Shown piece after piece: positions 7,237 through 15,507 of a stretch of DNA of 64,000 nt. The notes below the pieces were generated by a model. It saw only the letters and a program-made list of their open reading frames with translations, had not been told where the DNA came from and made no database searches. The stretch is from DSQK01 sp964550175 (lineage in GTDB: Archaea > Nanobdellota > Nanobdellia > Woesearchaeales > ARS49): positions 372,001 to 436,000 of the forward strand of contig CAZJXP010000001.1 in NCBI GenBank assembly GCA_964550175.1, given 5' to 3'. Each line of letters begins with the position of its first letter. Positions within the stretch are counted from its first letter, which is position 1. Both the position numbers and the translations under genes were made by a program.

Positions 7237-8241
7237 TTAATGGGTTTTGCTCGCCAACGCGAGCAGCTGGCTGCCGAGCAAAAAGGCAACCAAGTACGGG
7301 ACGATGACGGCGAATAGCGGGATGACCCCGATGAGCAGCAACAACGCAGCCGTGTCCGCGCCTCTTTGTCCGGCAAGCGCAAGATGGGCGCGCTCGGCGA
7401 ACGACATAGGGACGGAAAACCAGACGAGGAACCGGATGACAACCGAAATGCACAACAGCAACAACGCGACCAACAAGATTTGCCAGGTCAGCGAGACCAT
7501 GCCGAGCAACAGGCACGCCAAGACAAGCAACGACTTAAACGGCCCCTGGTCGAGACGATGGTGCTCCGCAATGATCGCGTTGCTGACGAACATTCCAAGG
7601 ACAATGACTGCGATGACGCCCGAGCCGTTCAACGCGGCGGCGAGCAAGTAAGTAACAATCGCGGCAAACGCAAACCCGAGATAACGATGGTGCACGTTGC
7701 CATGGCGGATGATTCTCAGCACCATGATTCCGATCAACACCCCCGTGCCGATGCCGGTGAGCCACGGAATGACGATATCCGAGATTCCTGAAACGGCATC
7801 AAGCGGACGCAAACTGGTCAACAAGAACACGATGACAATGGCGAGCAACGACGTGAACCGGCTTTCGTGGCCGAGCAGTTCATTCGAGAATGATTGAACG
7901 CTCGCCAATGCGATACCGGCGATGACGGAAAAGAACAGGTCGAACCCGACAATGTGCAATCCCCAGCCCAACGCGGCGGCATGGAGAATTAATGAGCATG
8001 CCGAAACGCGCAACGCCTTGAACGCGGTCGTGTCTAAGTGCGCGAACCGCATCCGGCTATTGTCGAACAACACTAATGCTAAGGTGATGCTCGCGACCAC
8101 CATTCTAACGTTATCGGGCACGCTGATGCCGAAGAAGAACAATGCGAGACCGGCAAGCAGCCCCATCAACACGCCGTGGCGCGAGAACGAAAGCGCTATC
8201 GCGACAACAATCACGATGGCTATGCTCCAAACTTGGTCCAC
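7237..8241 (-). CDS. Cation/proton antiporter-like membrane protein, divergent
   Basis: It has 334 residues with ten or more TM segments and the general layout of CPA1/NhaP antiporters, but is shorter than usual (about 400 or more). Where the family has a TDP motif and then ND in the core helices, this protein reads ASVQSFSNELLGHESRFTS, so the ion-binding Asp appears absent. It may therefore use other residues or not exchange cations. Start is GTG at 8241; no in-frame ATG is close. It is divergent from the CCA enzyme gene. Confidence 0.7.
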   Translation of the reverse strand: MDQVWSIAIVIVVAIALSFSRHGVLMGLLAGLALFFFGISVPDNVRMVVASITLALVLFDNSRMRFAHLDTTAFKALRVSACSLILHAAALGWGLHIVGFDLFFSVIAGIALASVQSFSNELLGHESRFTSLLAIVIVFLLTSLRPLDAVSGISDIVIPWLTGIGTGVLIGIMVLRIIRHGNVHHRYLGFAFAAIVTYLLAAALNGSGVIAVIVLGMFVSNAIIAEHHRLDQGPFKSLLVLACLLLGMVSLTWQILLVALLLLCISVVIRFLVWFSVPMSFAERAHLALAGQRGADTAALLLLIGVIPLFAVIVPYLVAFLLGSQLLALASKTH

Positions 8242-8286
8242 GCATCACCTCTTTCTTGAAACAGTCGCGTTGCGGTATAAAAACAT

Positions 8287-8294
8287 TTTTATAT
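8287..8294 (+). promoter_or_regulatory. TATA box of the CCA enzyme gene
   Basis: TTTTATAT centred about 26 bp before the ATG at 8316 implies a leaderless transcript, and fixes the start over the longer open frame that begins at 8142. Confidence 0.75.
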
Positions 8295-8315
8295 GGCGCT
8301 CGGGTCAAGTCAACC

Positions 8316-9551
8316 ATGAAGATTCCCGCGATTCTTAAGCAAGCCCTTTCTGAAATCTCGCCCAACAAGGAAGACCACTGGGTCGTCAAGGACGTCAACG
8401 CCTTTCTTAATCGACTGAAGCTCGAGCTGAAGTCGCGCAAAATCAACGCAAAACCGATTCTTGGTGGCAGCTTCGCGAAAGACACCTGGCTCAAGGGAGA
8501 CTACGACGTCGACGTGTTCGTGGCTTTCGATATGAAGCACAAGGACGATGCCCTCAGCGATTTGCTCGCGAAAGCGTTAAAGCCGTGGAAAACCGAACGC
8601 GTGCACGGCTCGCGCGACTACTTCCAAATCCACGGCAAGATCAACTACGAAATCATCCCGGTGTTGGCGATCAAGACCGCGAAGCAGGCGCAGAACGTCA
8701 CAGACTTTTCGCCGAAGCACGTCGCGTGGGTCAACACCAAAGGAAAGAAGTTCAAGGGAGATATTCGATTGTTCAAAAAGTTCTGCAAAGCCCAACGCAT
8801 GTACGGCGCGGAAAGCTACATCCGAGGCTATTCAGGACACGTGGTCGACATCCTCGTCATCTACTTCAAGGGATTCCTTCCGTTGCTGAAAGCAGCCTCG
8901 AAATGGGACGCGAAAGCGAAAATCGTGTTGGACTACAACAACTCATTCAAGGGACAGGCGCTGTTCAAATTGAACGAAAGCAAAATCCAAGGGCCGCTCG
9001 TGGTGGTCGACCCGGTCCAGCCGGACCGCAACGCGGCCGCCGCCTTGGTGCAAGAACATTTCGAGGCGTTGATTCATGCTGCAAAAGATTTCCTCAAGAA
9101 GCCGTCCATCGACTTCTTCATCGAAGAGACCGAGTCTGACGCCGACTTGAAGAAGCAAGGGGCGTTGATTATGCACGCGACGACCATCAAGGAAAAGGAA
9201 GATATCGCCGGCGTCAAGATGGTCAAGGCGTTCCAGTACATCACGCAGCAATTGATCGACAACGACTTCACCGTCATGAGCGACTGGCAGTGGGACAAGA
9301 AGTCACACGCCGTCTACTGGTTCCGCACGAAAGAAAAGACGCTTCCGGCAACGATGCTCCGCCGCGGGCCGCCGACCGACATTCCCAAAGCGGTTGCGAT
9401 CTTCAAGAAGAAGTACAAAACTACAAAGACCGTCAAAGGACGGCTGGTCGCGAACGTCAAGCGCGAATTCCGAACGCCTCTTGAGGTCATCAAGCACGCG
9501 ATGAAATCGGATTACCTGAAAGACAAACTCGTCGCGCTCAAACTCGCATGA
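8316..9551 (+). CDS. cca: CCA-adding tRNA nucleotidyltransferase, archaeal class I
   Basis: It adds CCA to tRNA 3' ends, which is required here because none of the tRNA genes in the window encodes CCA. The nucleotidyltransferase motif is LGGSFAKDTWLKGDYDVDVF (residues 49-68), with the acidic catalytic residues among D62, D64 and D66. The PAP-like central and RNA-binding tail domains follow, giving 411 residues, slightly shorter than the usual 440-460. The start is set by the TATA box. It overlaps the DedA gene by four bases. Confidence 0.95.
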   Translation: MKIPAILKQALSEISPNKEDHWVVKDVNAFLNRLKLELKSRKINAKPILGGSFAKDTWLKGDYDVDVFVAFDMKHKDDALSDLLAKALKPWKTERVHGSRDYFQIHGKINYEIIPVLAIKTAKQAQNVTDFSPKHVAWVNTKGKKFKGDIRLFKKFCKAQRMYGAESYIRGYSGHVVDILVIYFKGFLPLLKAASKWDAKAKIVLDYNNSFKGQALFKLNESKIQGPLVVVDPVQPDRNAAAALVQEHFEALIHAAKDFLKKPSIDFFIEETESDADLKKQGALIMHATTIKEKEDIAGVKMVKAFQYITQQLIDNDFTVMSDWQWDKKSHAVYWFRTKEKTLPATMLRRGPPTDIPKAVAIFKKKYKTTKTVKGRLVANVKREFRTPLEVIKHAMKSDYLKDKLVALKLA

Positions 9552-10177
9552 ACCTTCTCAATTTCATATTGCATTTAGATACGTCGCTGGACGCGTTGAT
9601 ATCTCAGTTCGGCATCGGGATTTACGTCATTCTCTTCATCGTTATGTTTTGCGAAACCGGGCTTGTTGTCACGCCGTTCTTGCCCGGCGATTCTTTGTTG
9701 TTTGCGGCCGGAGCGTTCGCGGCGCGCGGGACGATGAGCTTTTGGATATTGTTTATCACATTGACGATCGCGGCAATACTTGGGGACACGGTCAATTACT
9801 GGATTGGGCACAAACTCGGAGCAAAAGTGTTCACGCGCGAAACCGGATTCTTCAACAAGGAGCACCTGACCAAGACGCACGCGTTCTACGAGAAATACGG
9901 GCCGAAGGCGATCGTGCTCGGCAGATTCATCCCGATAATCAGAACGTTCGCGCCGTTTGTGGCGGGCGTCGGAAAGATGGCGTATCCAACGTTCGTTTTC
10001 TACAACATCACCGGCGCAATACTCTGGGTCGGACTGGCGCTCGGCGCGGGGTATTTGTTCGGAAACATTCCGGTCGTGAAGGACAACTTCACGTTGGTCA
10101 TCCTCGCGATTATCGGGATTTCTCTGTTACCGGTGATTTGGGAAGCTTATTCGCACAGGAAGAAGAAAATAAGTTAA
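9548..10177 (+). CDS. DedA/VTT family membrane protein
   Basis: The 209-residue protein has five or six TM segments and the family motifs ETGLVVTPFLPGDSLLF (about 36-52) and the arginine-containing LGRFIPIIRTFAPFVAG (about 123-139). DedA proteins act in lipid flipping and membrane homeostasis; the exact substrate here is unknown. It overlaps the CCA gene (ATGA), so the two are coupled. A dispersed repeat follows the stop by 23 bp. Confidence 0.9.
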   Translation: MNLLNFILHLDTSLDALISQFGIGIYVILFIVMFCETGLVVTPFLPGDSLLFAAGAFAARGTMSFWILFITLTIAAILGDTVNYWIGHKLGAKVFTRETGFFNKEHLTKTHAFYEKYGPKAIVLGRFIPIIRTFAPFVAGVGKMAYPTFVFYNITGAILWVGLALGAGYLFGNIPVVKDNFTLVILAIIGISLLPVIWEAYSHRKKKIS

Positions 10178-10200
10178 GATTTTTCCCAAGCCGTTCTTCC

Positions 10201-10276
10201 TGCGCAGATTTTGAGTTAGCGTTAGGTCGTCGATAATTAACGCCGACACTCGACCAATCGGGCCGGTAAAAAGTTT
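10201..10276 (+). repeat. Dispersed palindromic repeat, copy 3
   Basis: It reads GCGCAGATTTTGAGTTAG ... CGACCAATCGGGCCGGTAAAAAGTTT. Internal complementarity includes GCGTTA/TAACGC, and GGTCG/CGACC as an alternative. It lies between two plus-strand genes, DedA and NurA. Confidence 0.8.
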
Positions 10277-10338
10277 AACGACGAACCACTAGCTTCTAGC
10301 ACCATAATCGTTTTAATCATTCGATTTGTTCTTCCTTC

Positions 10339-11340
10339 ATGGACGCGGGAACCTTCAAGGAAATCAATGCGAAGATAACTCCTGATGCTTCTGTTCCGAC
10401 CAGCATCATTCTCGGAAAAGAAGGCTATGTTGCGGTTCCGCTAGGAATTGAACATTTCCACGCAATAACTCCCGCAGAAAAGATGCTTGCGTTCGTCGAC
10501 TCCGGGAACGCGGAATTGGCGAAAGGAGCGAACTTTTCGCTGCAGTTCATCCGCACCTGCGCGGTCATCAAGGGCAAGGCTGCAATTCATCGCGAACACA
10601 CCTGTCTTGTTCAAGCGTCACGAAAAGACGGCAAGCTCGGCTATTCGATTGAGCTTTTCGGCACCAGCAAGAATCTCCCCTTCATCGATTTGTACGACCA
10701 ATCGCTCGCGCTCGGATCAAACCGCGTCGAACCCGCAAGAGTTGCGGAATTAGTCCGAACCTTGCTCGAACTCCAATTAGCCACTGACATCATCAAAGAC
10801 CTGCCGAACAACAGTTTCCTTGTTCGCGACGGAAGCTTGGAAGCCCACACGATCCATGAACAAAATGCGCTCCGAGCGCTGTACGAAGCGGCCCGATTGC
10901 AGGGCGTCACGATTGCCGGACTGAGCAAAACGAGCACGCTTTTGACTGACACGGGCCACGCGGCCGTGCCGTTCATCGCGCATTTGGCGCCGCAAGGACG
11001 CTGGGCCTATCACCCGATTGCGACCAGCAACCGACCGGAACACCAGGCGATTGTCTGCATCGCGAAACTGCACGAGCGTAGCACGCATTCCTTTCGAATT
11101 GACGTGTTCGACCAGAATGCTCCGTTTGTGGACGAATTACTCTCAGCATTGGCGTTCGAAAGCCAAGACGCGGCGTTCTTGGGCTATCCGTACGGATTGA
11201 CTGAAGTCGACCGCTACGCCAAAGTGCGGGAAGAAGAGCGAGCGTATTTGCGCATGCGCGCTGAAGCCGCGTTAGGACACTCATTGCAAGACGCCGAGAG
11301 AGCGATTGACGCCCACGATAGGCTGAATGAAGCCGTTTAG
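10339..11340 (+). CDS. nurA: NurA-family nuclease
   Basis: NurA resects double-strand breaks with the HerA helicase. The 333 residues carry the NurA layout: an early strand with Asp (AFVDSGNAEL, D54), a second acidic motif (LVRDGSLEAHT), the LSKTSTL segment, FRIDVF, and near the end FLGYPYGLTEVDRYAKV. HerA, Mre11 and Rad50 are not in this window, so it stands apart from its usual partners. A weak TATA lies about 25-30 bp upstream, after repeat copy 3. Confidence 0.82.
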   Translation: MDAGTFKEINAKITPDASVPTSIILGKEGYVAVPLGIEHFHAITPAEKMLAFVDSGNAELAKGANFSLQFIRTCAVIKGKAAIHREHTCLVQASRKDGKLGYSIELFGTSKNLPFIDLYDQSLALGSNRVEPARVAELVRTLLELQLATDIIKDLPNNSFLVRDGSLEAHTIHEQNALRALYEAARLQGVTIAGLSKTSTLLTDTGHAAVPFIAHLAPQGRWAYHPIATSNRPEHQAIVCIAKLHERSTHSFRIDVFDQNAPFVDELLSALAFESQDAAFLGYPYGLTEVDRYAKVREEERAYLRMRAEAALGHSLQDAERAIDAHDRLNEAV

Positions 11341-11429
11341 CATTTTCTAGTAGTGATAAACCCTTTTATAGCATCCGCCGTAAAGGTCTGCCATACGTTC
11401 CTACAAGGAACAAACGGAGGAGTATCATT

Positions 11430-11753
11430 ATGGATGCAAAAATCGGACATTGGGCATTCATTGTGGGCATCTTGCTTGCGATCATCGCAGGGCTTGTCCC
11501 GCAATTGCAGACCTCAACCATTACCTGGATTCTCGTAATCTTGGGACTCGTTGTCGGCTTGCTGAACATCAACGCGAAGGAAACCACGGAGTTCCTCGTT
11601 GCAGTCATCGCATTGCTGATCGTCGGCAGCGCAGGAGCAATCCCGGCGCTCGGCGGCATCGTGTTGTCCATCTTGGCCAACATCGTCGCCTTGTCGGCAC
11701 CGGCAGCCTTGATCGTCGCGTTGAAGGCGATCTACGCCTTAGCGGCTGAATAA
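11430..11753 (+). CDS. Small hydrophobic membrane protein
   Basis: It has 107 residues in four hydrophobic helices (about 7-25, 30-46, 53-72, 75-105) with very few charges. A TATA-like CCTTTTATAG (about 11362-11371) and an AACGGAGGAG Shine-Dalgarno before the ATG suggest strong expression. A set of T tracts follows. No family recognised. Confidence 0.8.
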   Translation: MDAKIGHWAFIVGILLAIIAGLVPQLQTSTITWILVILGLVVGLLNINAKETTEFLVAVIALLIVGSAGAIPALGGIVLSILANIVALSAPAALIVALKAIYALAAE

Positions 11754-11757
11754 ATAC

Positions 11758-11784
11758 ATTTTTTCTTAAATTTTTAATTTTTTG
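11758..11784 (+). terminator. Poly-T terminator
   Basis: Three T tracts of five or six follow the membrane-protein stop within 30 bp. The structured block of repeat copy 4 begins directly afterwards. Confidence 0.6.
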
Positions 11785-11790
11785 ATGTTA

Positions 11791-11890
11791 CTTGCGGCAG
11801 CGCTGGCCGGGGCTGCAGCCGAGCTGCGCCCGCCAGCAGCCGCACGGAAGGTCGCAACTCATCCGTTACCATCTTTCCGCTTCCTTGCAA
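11791..11890. ncRNA. Candidate structured RNA attached to repeat copy 4
   Basis: A layered hairpin is visible: TGCGGC (11793-11798) with GCCGCA (11839-11844), GCTGGC (11802-11807) with GCCAGC (11832-11837), then GGGC-GCAGC with GCTGC-GCCC round a three-base loop. A second stem ACGGA/TCCGT follows (11845-11866), then CGCTTCCTTGCA running into the repeat. The block at 21464-21549 has the same plan from different bases. Strand of transcription is unknown. Confidence 0.55.
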
Positions 11891-11953
11891 AACTTTTTAC
11901 CGGCGAGATTGGACGTAGCGCAGTCAAAGTAAATCTGATTTCAAAATCATAAC
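11891..11953 (-). repeat. Dispersed palindromic repeat, copy 4
   Basis: On the minus strand it contains GATTTTGAAATC and then GCTACGTCCAATCTCGCCGG followed by TAAAAAGTT. It is joined at 11890 to the structured block, which is shared with copy 7. Confidence 0.78.
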
Positions 11954-11984
11954 GCATAAAAAGGGGAACACGTCGCAGGAAAAC

Positions 11985-12107
11985 GTGAAAAGCTACGACC
12001 GACGACCGGCAGAGTCAAGAAAACAGAAAATCCAGCACGACAAGGCGTTCGTGCGATGGATTCTCCTCGTCATCGCGTTGGCATTCGCACTGAGCTTTCT
12101 GAGATAA
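11985..12107 (+). CDS. Candidate 40-residue tail-anchored peptide
   Basis: An open frame starting with GTG at 11985 encodes about 24 charged residues (MKSYDRRPAESRKQKIQHDK...) followed by one hydrophobic helix (WILLVIALAFALSFLR) and TAA. A TATA-like ATAAAAAG at 11956-11963 lies about 25 bp upstream. The charge distribution suits a tail-anchored membrane peptide, but the frame is short and I recognise no family. It abuts the 3' end of the minus-strand gene that follows. Confidence 0.4.
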   Translation: MKSYDRRPAESRKQKIQHDKAFVRWILLVIALAFALSFLR

Positions 12108-12488
12108 TCATTCCCTGCCGTTGATTCGCGCCGCGCCGTCAGCGATGCGCTGGAAGAAGTCCTGCGGCGTCTGCTTCCCTTTGATGCACTTCTCAAGCCC
12201 GCTGTCAACATAGACGTTGATTTGCTTCTTGACATTGTGATAATCAAGCAAAGACCCCTGGGCTACGGCAGCAGCATACCTTTGAAGCTCGCGGTCTTCT
12301 TTTGCTTTGCTCAAGATAACAATGGCCGCGAATACACGGACATCCTTGGCCTGGGCAAGCTGGTCATCCGTGAACCGCTTCAGCATCGGAACAAGCACTT
12401 CGGCCCGACCGTAAAGTCCCTTGCGGGAAGGCAGTCCCTCAAGAAGCTCCGCAATATTCGGAATAATCTCAGTCTCATGCCCATCCAT
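12108..12488 (-). CDS. Hypothetical helical protein
   Basis: It is a 126-residue soluble protein that looks all-helical (EIIPNIAELLEGLPSR..., DVRVFAAIVILSKAKED...), ending QTPQDFFQRIADGAARINGRE. A TATA element lies at 12511-12520 on the minus strand, about 25-30 bp before the ATG, which suits leaderless expression. It is divergent from PEP synthase. No family recognised. Confidence 0.7.
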   Translation of the reverse strand: MDGHETEIIPNIAELLEGLPSRKGLYGRAEVLVPMLKRFTDDQLAQAKDVRVFAAIVILSKAKEDRELQRYAAAVAQGSLLDYHNVKKQINVYVDSGLEKCIKGKQTPQDFFQRIADGAARINGRE

Positions 12489-12510
12489 GCAGGAATTATT
12501 CCTGAATCCT

Positions 12511-12541
12511 TCTTAAATATTTCCCTCGCAACCTTTAAATA
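12511..12541. promoter_or_regulatory. Divergent TATA boxes, hypothetical gene and PEP synthase
   Basis: ATATTTAAGA on the minus strand (12511-12520) serves the gene ending at 12488. TTTAAATA on the plus strand (12534-12541) serves PEP synthase, 30 bp before its ATG. Confidence 0.7.
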
Positions 12542-12570
12542 CCGATAAACCCGTTTTCAGTCTGAAAAAG

Positions 12571-14973
12571 ATGGTGGCCCGCGACAACAAGTTCGTTCTC
12601 TGGTTCGATGAGCTCGCTATTGAAGACATTCCGTTGGTGGGCGGCAAGAACGCGTCATTAGGTGAAATGTACCGGTTGCTCACGCCCAAAGGCGTCCGCA
12701 TCCCGAACGGGTTCGCAATCACGGCGCACGCGTACCGATACCTTCTCGAAAAAGCGAACCTCGGGCCGGCCATCAAAGCCATCCTCAAAGACTTGAACGT
12801 CAAGGACATGCGCAACCTGGCCGAACGCGGACAGAAAATCCGCGAACTCATCCACCACGCCGAATTCCCGGAAGAGCTGAAATCAATCATTTCCGACTCC
12901 TACCACGCGCTGTGCAAAGACTACGGGCCGAACACGGACGTGGCGGTCCGCTCGTCCGCGACAGCCGAAGACTTGCCTGACGCCAGTTTTGCGGGCCAGC
13001 AAGAGACATTCCTCAACATCCGCGGAACTGAAGACTTGTTGGAAGCCTGCCGAAAATGCTTCGCCTCACTGTTCACCAATCGGGCCATCGCCTACCGCGT
13101 CGAAAAGAAATTCGACCACTTTAAAGTCGCCCTGAGCATCGGCGTGCAAAAAATGGTGCGCTCAGACATGGCATGCTCGGGCGTCATGTTCACCGTGGAC
13201 ACGGAAACCGGATTCAAGGACGTCGTGTTCGTAACCGCGAGCTACGGGCTCGGCGAGAACATCGTCCAAGGGGCCGTCAACCCGGACGAATACTTCGTGC
13301 ACAAGCCGACGCTCAAAGATGGATTTAAGCCGATTGTGAAAAAATCTCTTGGCGAAAAGACCATCAAGATGATTTACACCGAAGAGGGCACGAAGACGAC
13401 GAAGAACGTGCCCGTAGCGATTGGAGATAGACGAAAGTTCTGTTTGAACGACGAAGAAATTCTGTTACTTGCCAACTGGGGCTGCATCATCGAAGACCAC
13501 TACACCCACAAGAAAGGGCACTGGAGCCCAATGGACATCGAATGGGCGAAGGACGGACGCACAAATCAATTATTCATCGTGCAAGCCCGACCGGAGACCA
13601 TCCAAAGCAGACGCAATCAAAGCATCATCGAAGAATACCGGCTCAAAGGAAAAGGGACTGTGCTGTGCCAAGGAAAGAGCGTCGGCAGCAAAATCGCTGC
13701 TGGAACGGCTCAAGTCTTGCACGAAGCCAAAGACATCCGGCATTTTACTCCTGGCGATGTACTTGTCACGGAAATGACCGACCCTGACTGGGTGCCCATC
13801 ATGCGCGTCGCGAAAGCAATCGTGACGAACCGAGGCGGAAGAACGTGCCATGCGGCCATCGTTTCGCGCGAGCTTGGAATTCCTTGCGTGGTCGGCACAA
13901 ACGACGCTACAGAGCGAATAAAGTCAGGACAAAAAGTCACCGTGAGCTGCGCCGAAGGAGAGGACGGACGGGTTTATTCTGGACTGATTCCGTTCGAAAA
14001 GAAAGTCATCGACGCCAGCAAACTAGCCAAGCCCAAAACAAAAATCATGATGAACGTCGGCAACCCGGACGAGGCGTTCAACCTCAGCTTCATCCCGAAC
14101 GACGGCGTCGGGCTGGCGAGAATGGAGTTCATCATCATCAACAACATCCGCGTACATCCGATGGCGCTCATCCATTTCAACAAGCTCACCGATGAAAAAG
14201 TCAAATCAGAAATCGAAGAGATAACGCGCGGCTACAAGAACAAGCCCGACTTCTTCGTGGACAAGCTCGCTGAGGGAATCGCCACCATCGGCGCGGCGTT
14301 CTACCCTAAAGATGTCATCGTCAGAATGAGCGACTTCAAGACGAACGAATACGCCGGCTTGATCGGCGGCACGCAGTTCGAGCCGAAGGAAGAGAACCCG
14401 ATGATTGGCTGGCGAGGGGCGTCACGCTACTACAAAGAGGGCTACCAAGAAGGATTCGCGTTAGAATGCACAGCTATCAAGAAAGTCCGCGACGAGATGG
14501 GACTCACCAATGTCAAGGTCATGATTCCCTTTTGCCGCACGATCAAGGAAGGAAAGAACGTCTTGAATGTCATGAGCTCCCACGGATTGGTGCGGCACAA
14601 GAATGGGCTGCAGGTGTACGTCATGTGCGAAATCCCGGCAAACGTAATTTTGGCGGAACAGTTCGGCGAAATCTTCGACGGATTCAGCATCGGCTCGAAC
14701 GATTTAACGCAACTTACTTTAGGGGTTGACCGCGACTCGGCGTTAGTGGCGGACGTCTACGACGAACGCAACGACGCGGTCAAGGAGCTGATTGCGCATG
14801 TGATTCGCGTGTGCAAGAAGATAAAGCGGAAGATCGGCATCTGCGGACAAGCGCCCTCGGACTATCCCGAGTTTGCGCAGTTCGTCGTCAAAGAAGGCAT
14901 CGACAGTATTTCCTTGAACCCGGACAGCGTCATGCGCACGATTCCGAAAATATTAGACATCGAAAGGCGCTAA
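12571..14973 (+). CDS. ppsA: Phosphoenolpyruvate synthase
   Basis: It converts pyruvate and ATP to PEP, AMP and phosphate, the entry to gluconeogenesis (reverse or forward use is known in archaea). The 800 residues show the N-terminal ATP-grasp domain (VGGKNASLGEM; AVRSSATAEDLPDASFAGQQET), the swivelling phosphohistidine domain with GGRTCHAAIVSRELGIP (His427), and the C-terminal barrel ending CGQAPSDYPEFAQFVVKEGI. All catalytic motifs are intact. A small coiled-coil gene starts at the base after its stop. Confidence 0.97.
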   Translation: MVARDNKFVLWFDELAIEDIPLVGGKNASLGEMYRLLTPKGVRIPNGFAITAHAYRYLLEKANLGPAIKAILKDLNVKDMRNLAERGQKIRELIHHAEFPEELKSIISDSYHALCKDYGPNTDVAVRSSATAEDLPDASFAGQQETFLNIRGTEDLLEACRKCFASLFTNRAIAYRVEKKFDHFKVALSIGVQKMVRSDMACSGVMFTVDTETGFKDVVFVTASYGLGENIVQGAVNPDEYFVHKPTLKDGFKPIVKKSLGEKTIKMIYTEEGTKTTKNVPVAIGDRRKFCLNDEEILLLANWGCIIEDHYTHKKGHWSPMDIEWAKDGRTNQLFIVQARPETIQSRRNQSIIEEYRLKGKGTVLCQGKSVGSKIAAGTAQVLHEAKDIRHFTPGDVLVTEMTDPDWVPIMRVAKAIVTNRGGRTCHAAIVSRELGIPCVVGTNDATERIKSGQKVTVSCAEGEDGRVYSGLIPFEKKVIDASKLAKPKTKIMMNVGNPDEAFNLSFIPNDGVGLARMEFIIINNIRVHPMALIHFNKLTDEKVKSEIEEITRGYKNKPDFFVDKLAEGIATIGAAFYPKDVIVRMSDFKTNEYAGLIGGTQFEPKEENPMIGWRGASRYYKEGYQEGFALECTAIKKVRDEMGLTNVKVMIPFCRTIKEGKNVLNVMSSHGLVRHKNGLQVYVMCEIPANVILAEQFGEIFDGFSIGSNDLTQLTLGVDRDSALVADVYDERNDAVKELIAHVIRVCKKIKRKIGICGQAPSDYPEFAQFVVKEGIDSISLNPDSVMRTIPKILDIERR

Positions 14974-15402
14974 ATGGCAGATATCGACTCGTTATTCGAA
15001 AAAGAGCAGGACATCATGAACCACCTGCACGACATCGGTGTTATTCTCCTTGACATTTCCGATTCCGCGAAAGACAAACTGTCGCAAAAAGACACGAACG
15101 ACGTCAAGGATTTACTTACGACTTTCGGCATGAACTGCGAAGCCATGATAGAGGACGTGTCGCAAGCCGAGGGCATGCTGAAGAAAATAAAATCAAAGCA
15201 AGTCACGGTGAAAGGAACGAACGAGAACGTCGCGGAACTGAAACAGCACTTAGGCGAAGTCAAAACCTTCTTGCAAAAACTCAAACAAAACGCAAGCGCG
15301 TTCTTAACAGCGAGAGACCGAGACATGATATTCAAGGAAATGAACAAAGATTATTCTGAAGTGTTAGCGGCGTTAACTGAATTGATGGCTGAGAGCGTTT
15401 AG
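14974..15402 (+). CDS. Hypothetical coiled-coil protein after PEP synthase
   Basis: It has 142 residues, nearly all predicted helix, rich in Lys, Asp, Glu and Leu (TNENVAELKQHLGEVKTFLQ). Its ATG directly follows the ppsA stop, so it is co-transcribed. A regulatory role on PEP synthase is only a guess from position. Confidence 0.75.
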   Translation: MADIDSLFEKEQDIMNHLHDIGVILLDISDSAKDKLSQKDTNDVKDLLTTFGMNCEAMIEDVSQAEGMLKKIKSKQVTVKGTNENVAELKQHLGEVKTFLQKLKQNASAFLTARDRDMIFKEMNKDYSEVLAALTELMAESV

Positions 15403-15412
15403 CGCAAACTTT

Positions 15413-15485
15413 TGCAAAGTTTGAGCAAATTGCTTCTCGTTCGCGCTCAAGAAACAACAAAATAATATGTTCGCTTCGCGAACAT
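15413..15485. terminator. Two perfect hairpins between convergent genes
   Basis: CAAACTTT-TGC-AAAGTTTG lies at about 15407-15425 and ATGTTCGC-TTC-GCGAACAT at about 15467-15485. Each is an 8-bp stem with a three-base loop. They lie between the 3' ends of two convergent genes and probably act as a two-way terminator or mRNA end stabiliser. Confidence 0.5.
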
Positions 15486-15507
15486 GATTAAGACTTTTCT
15501 TTCGCAC

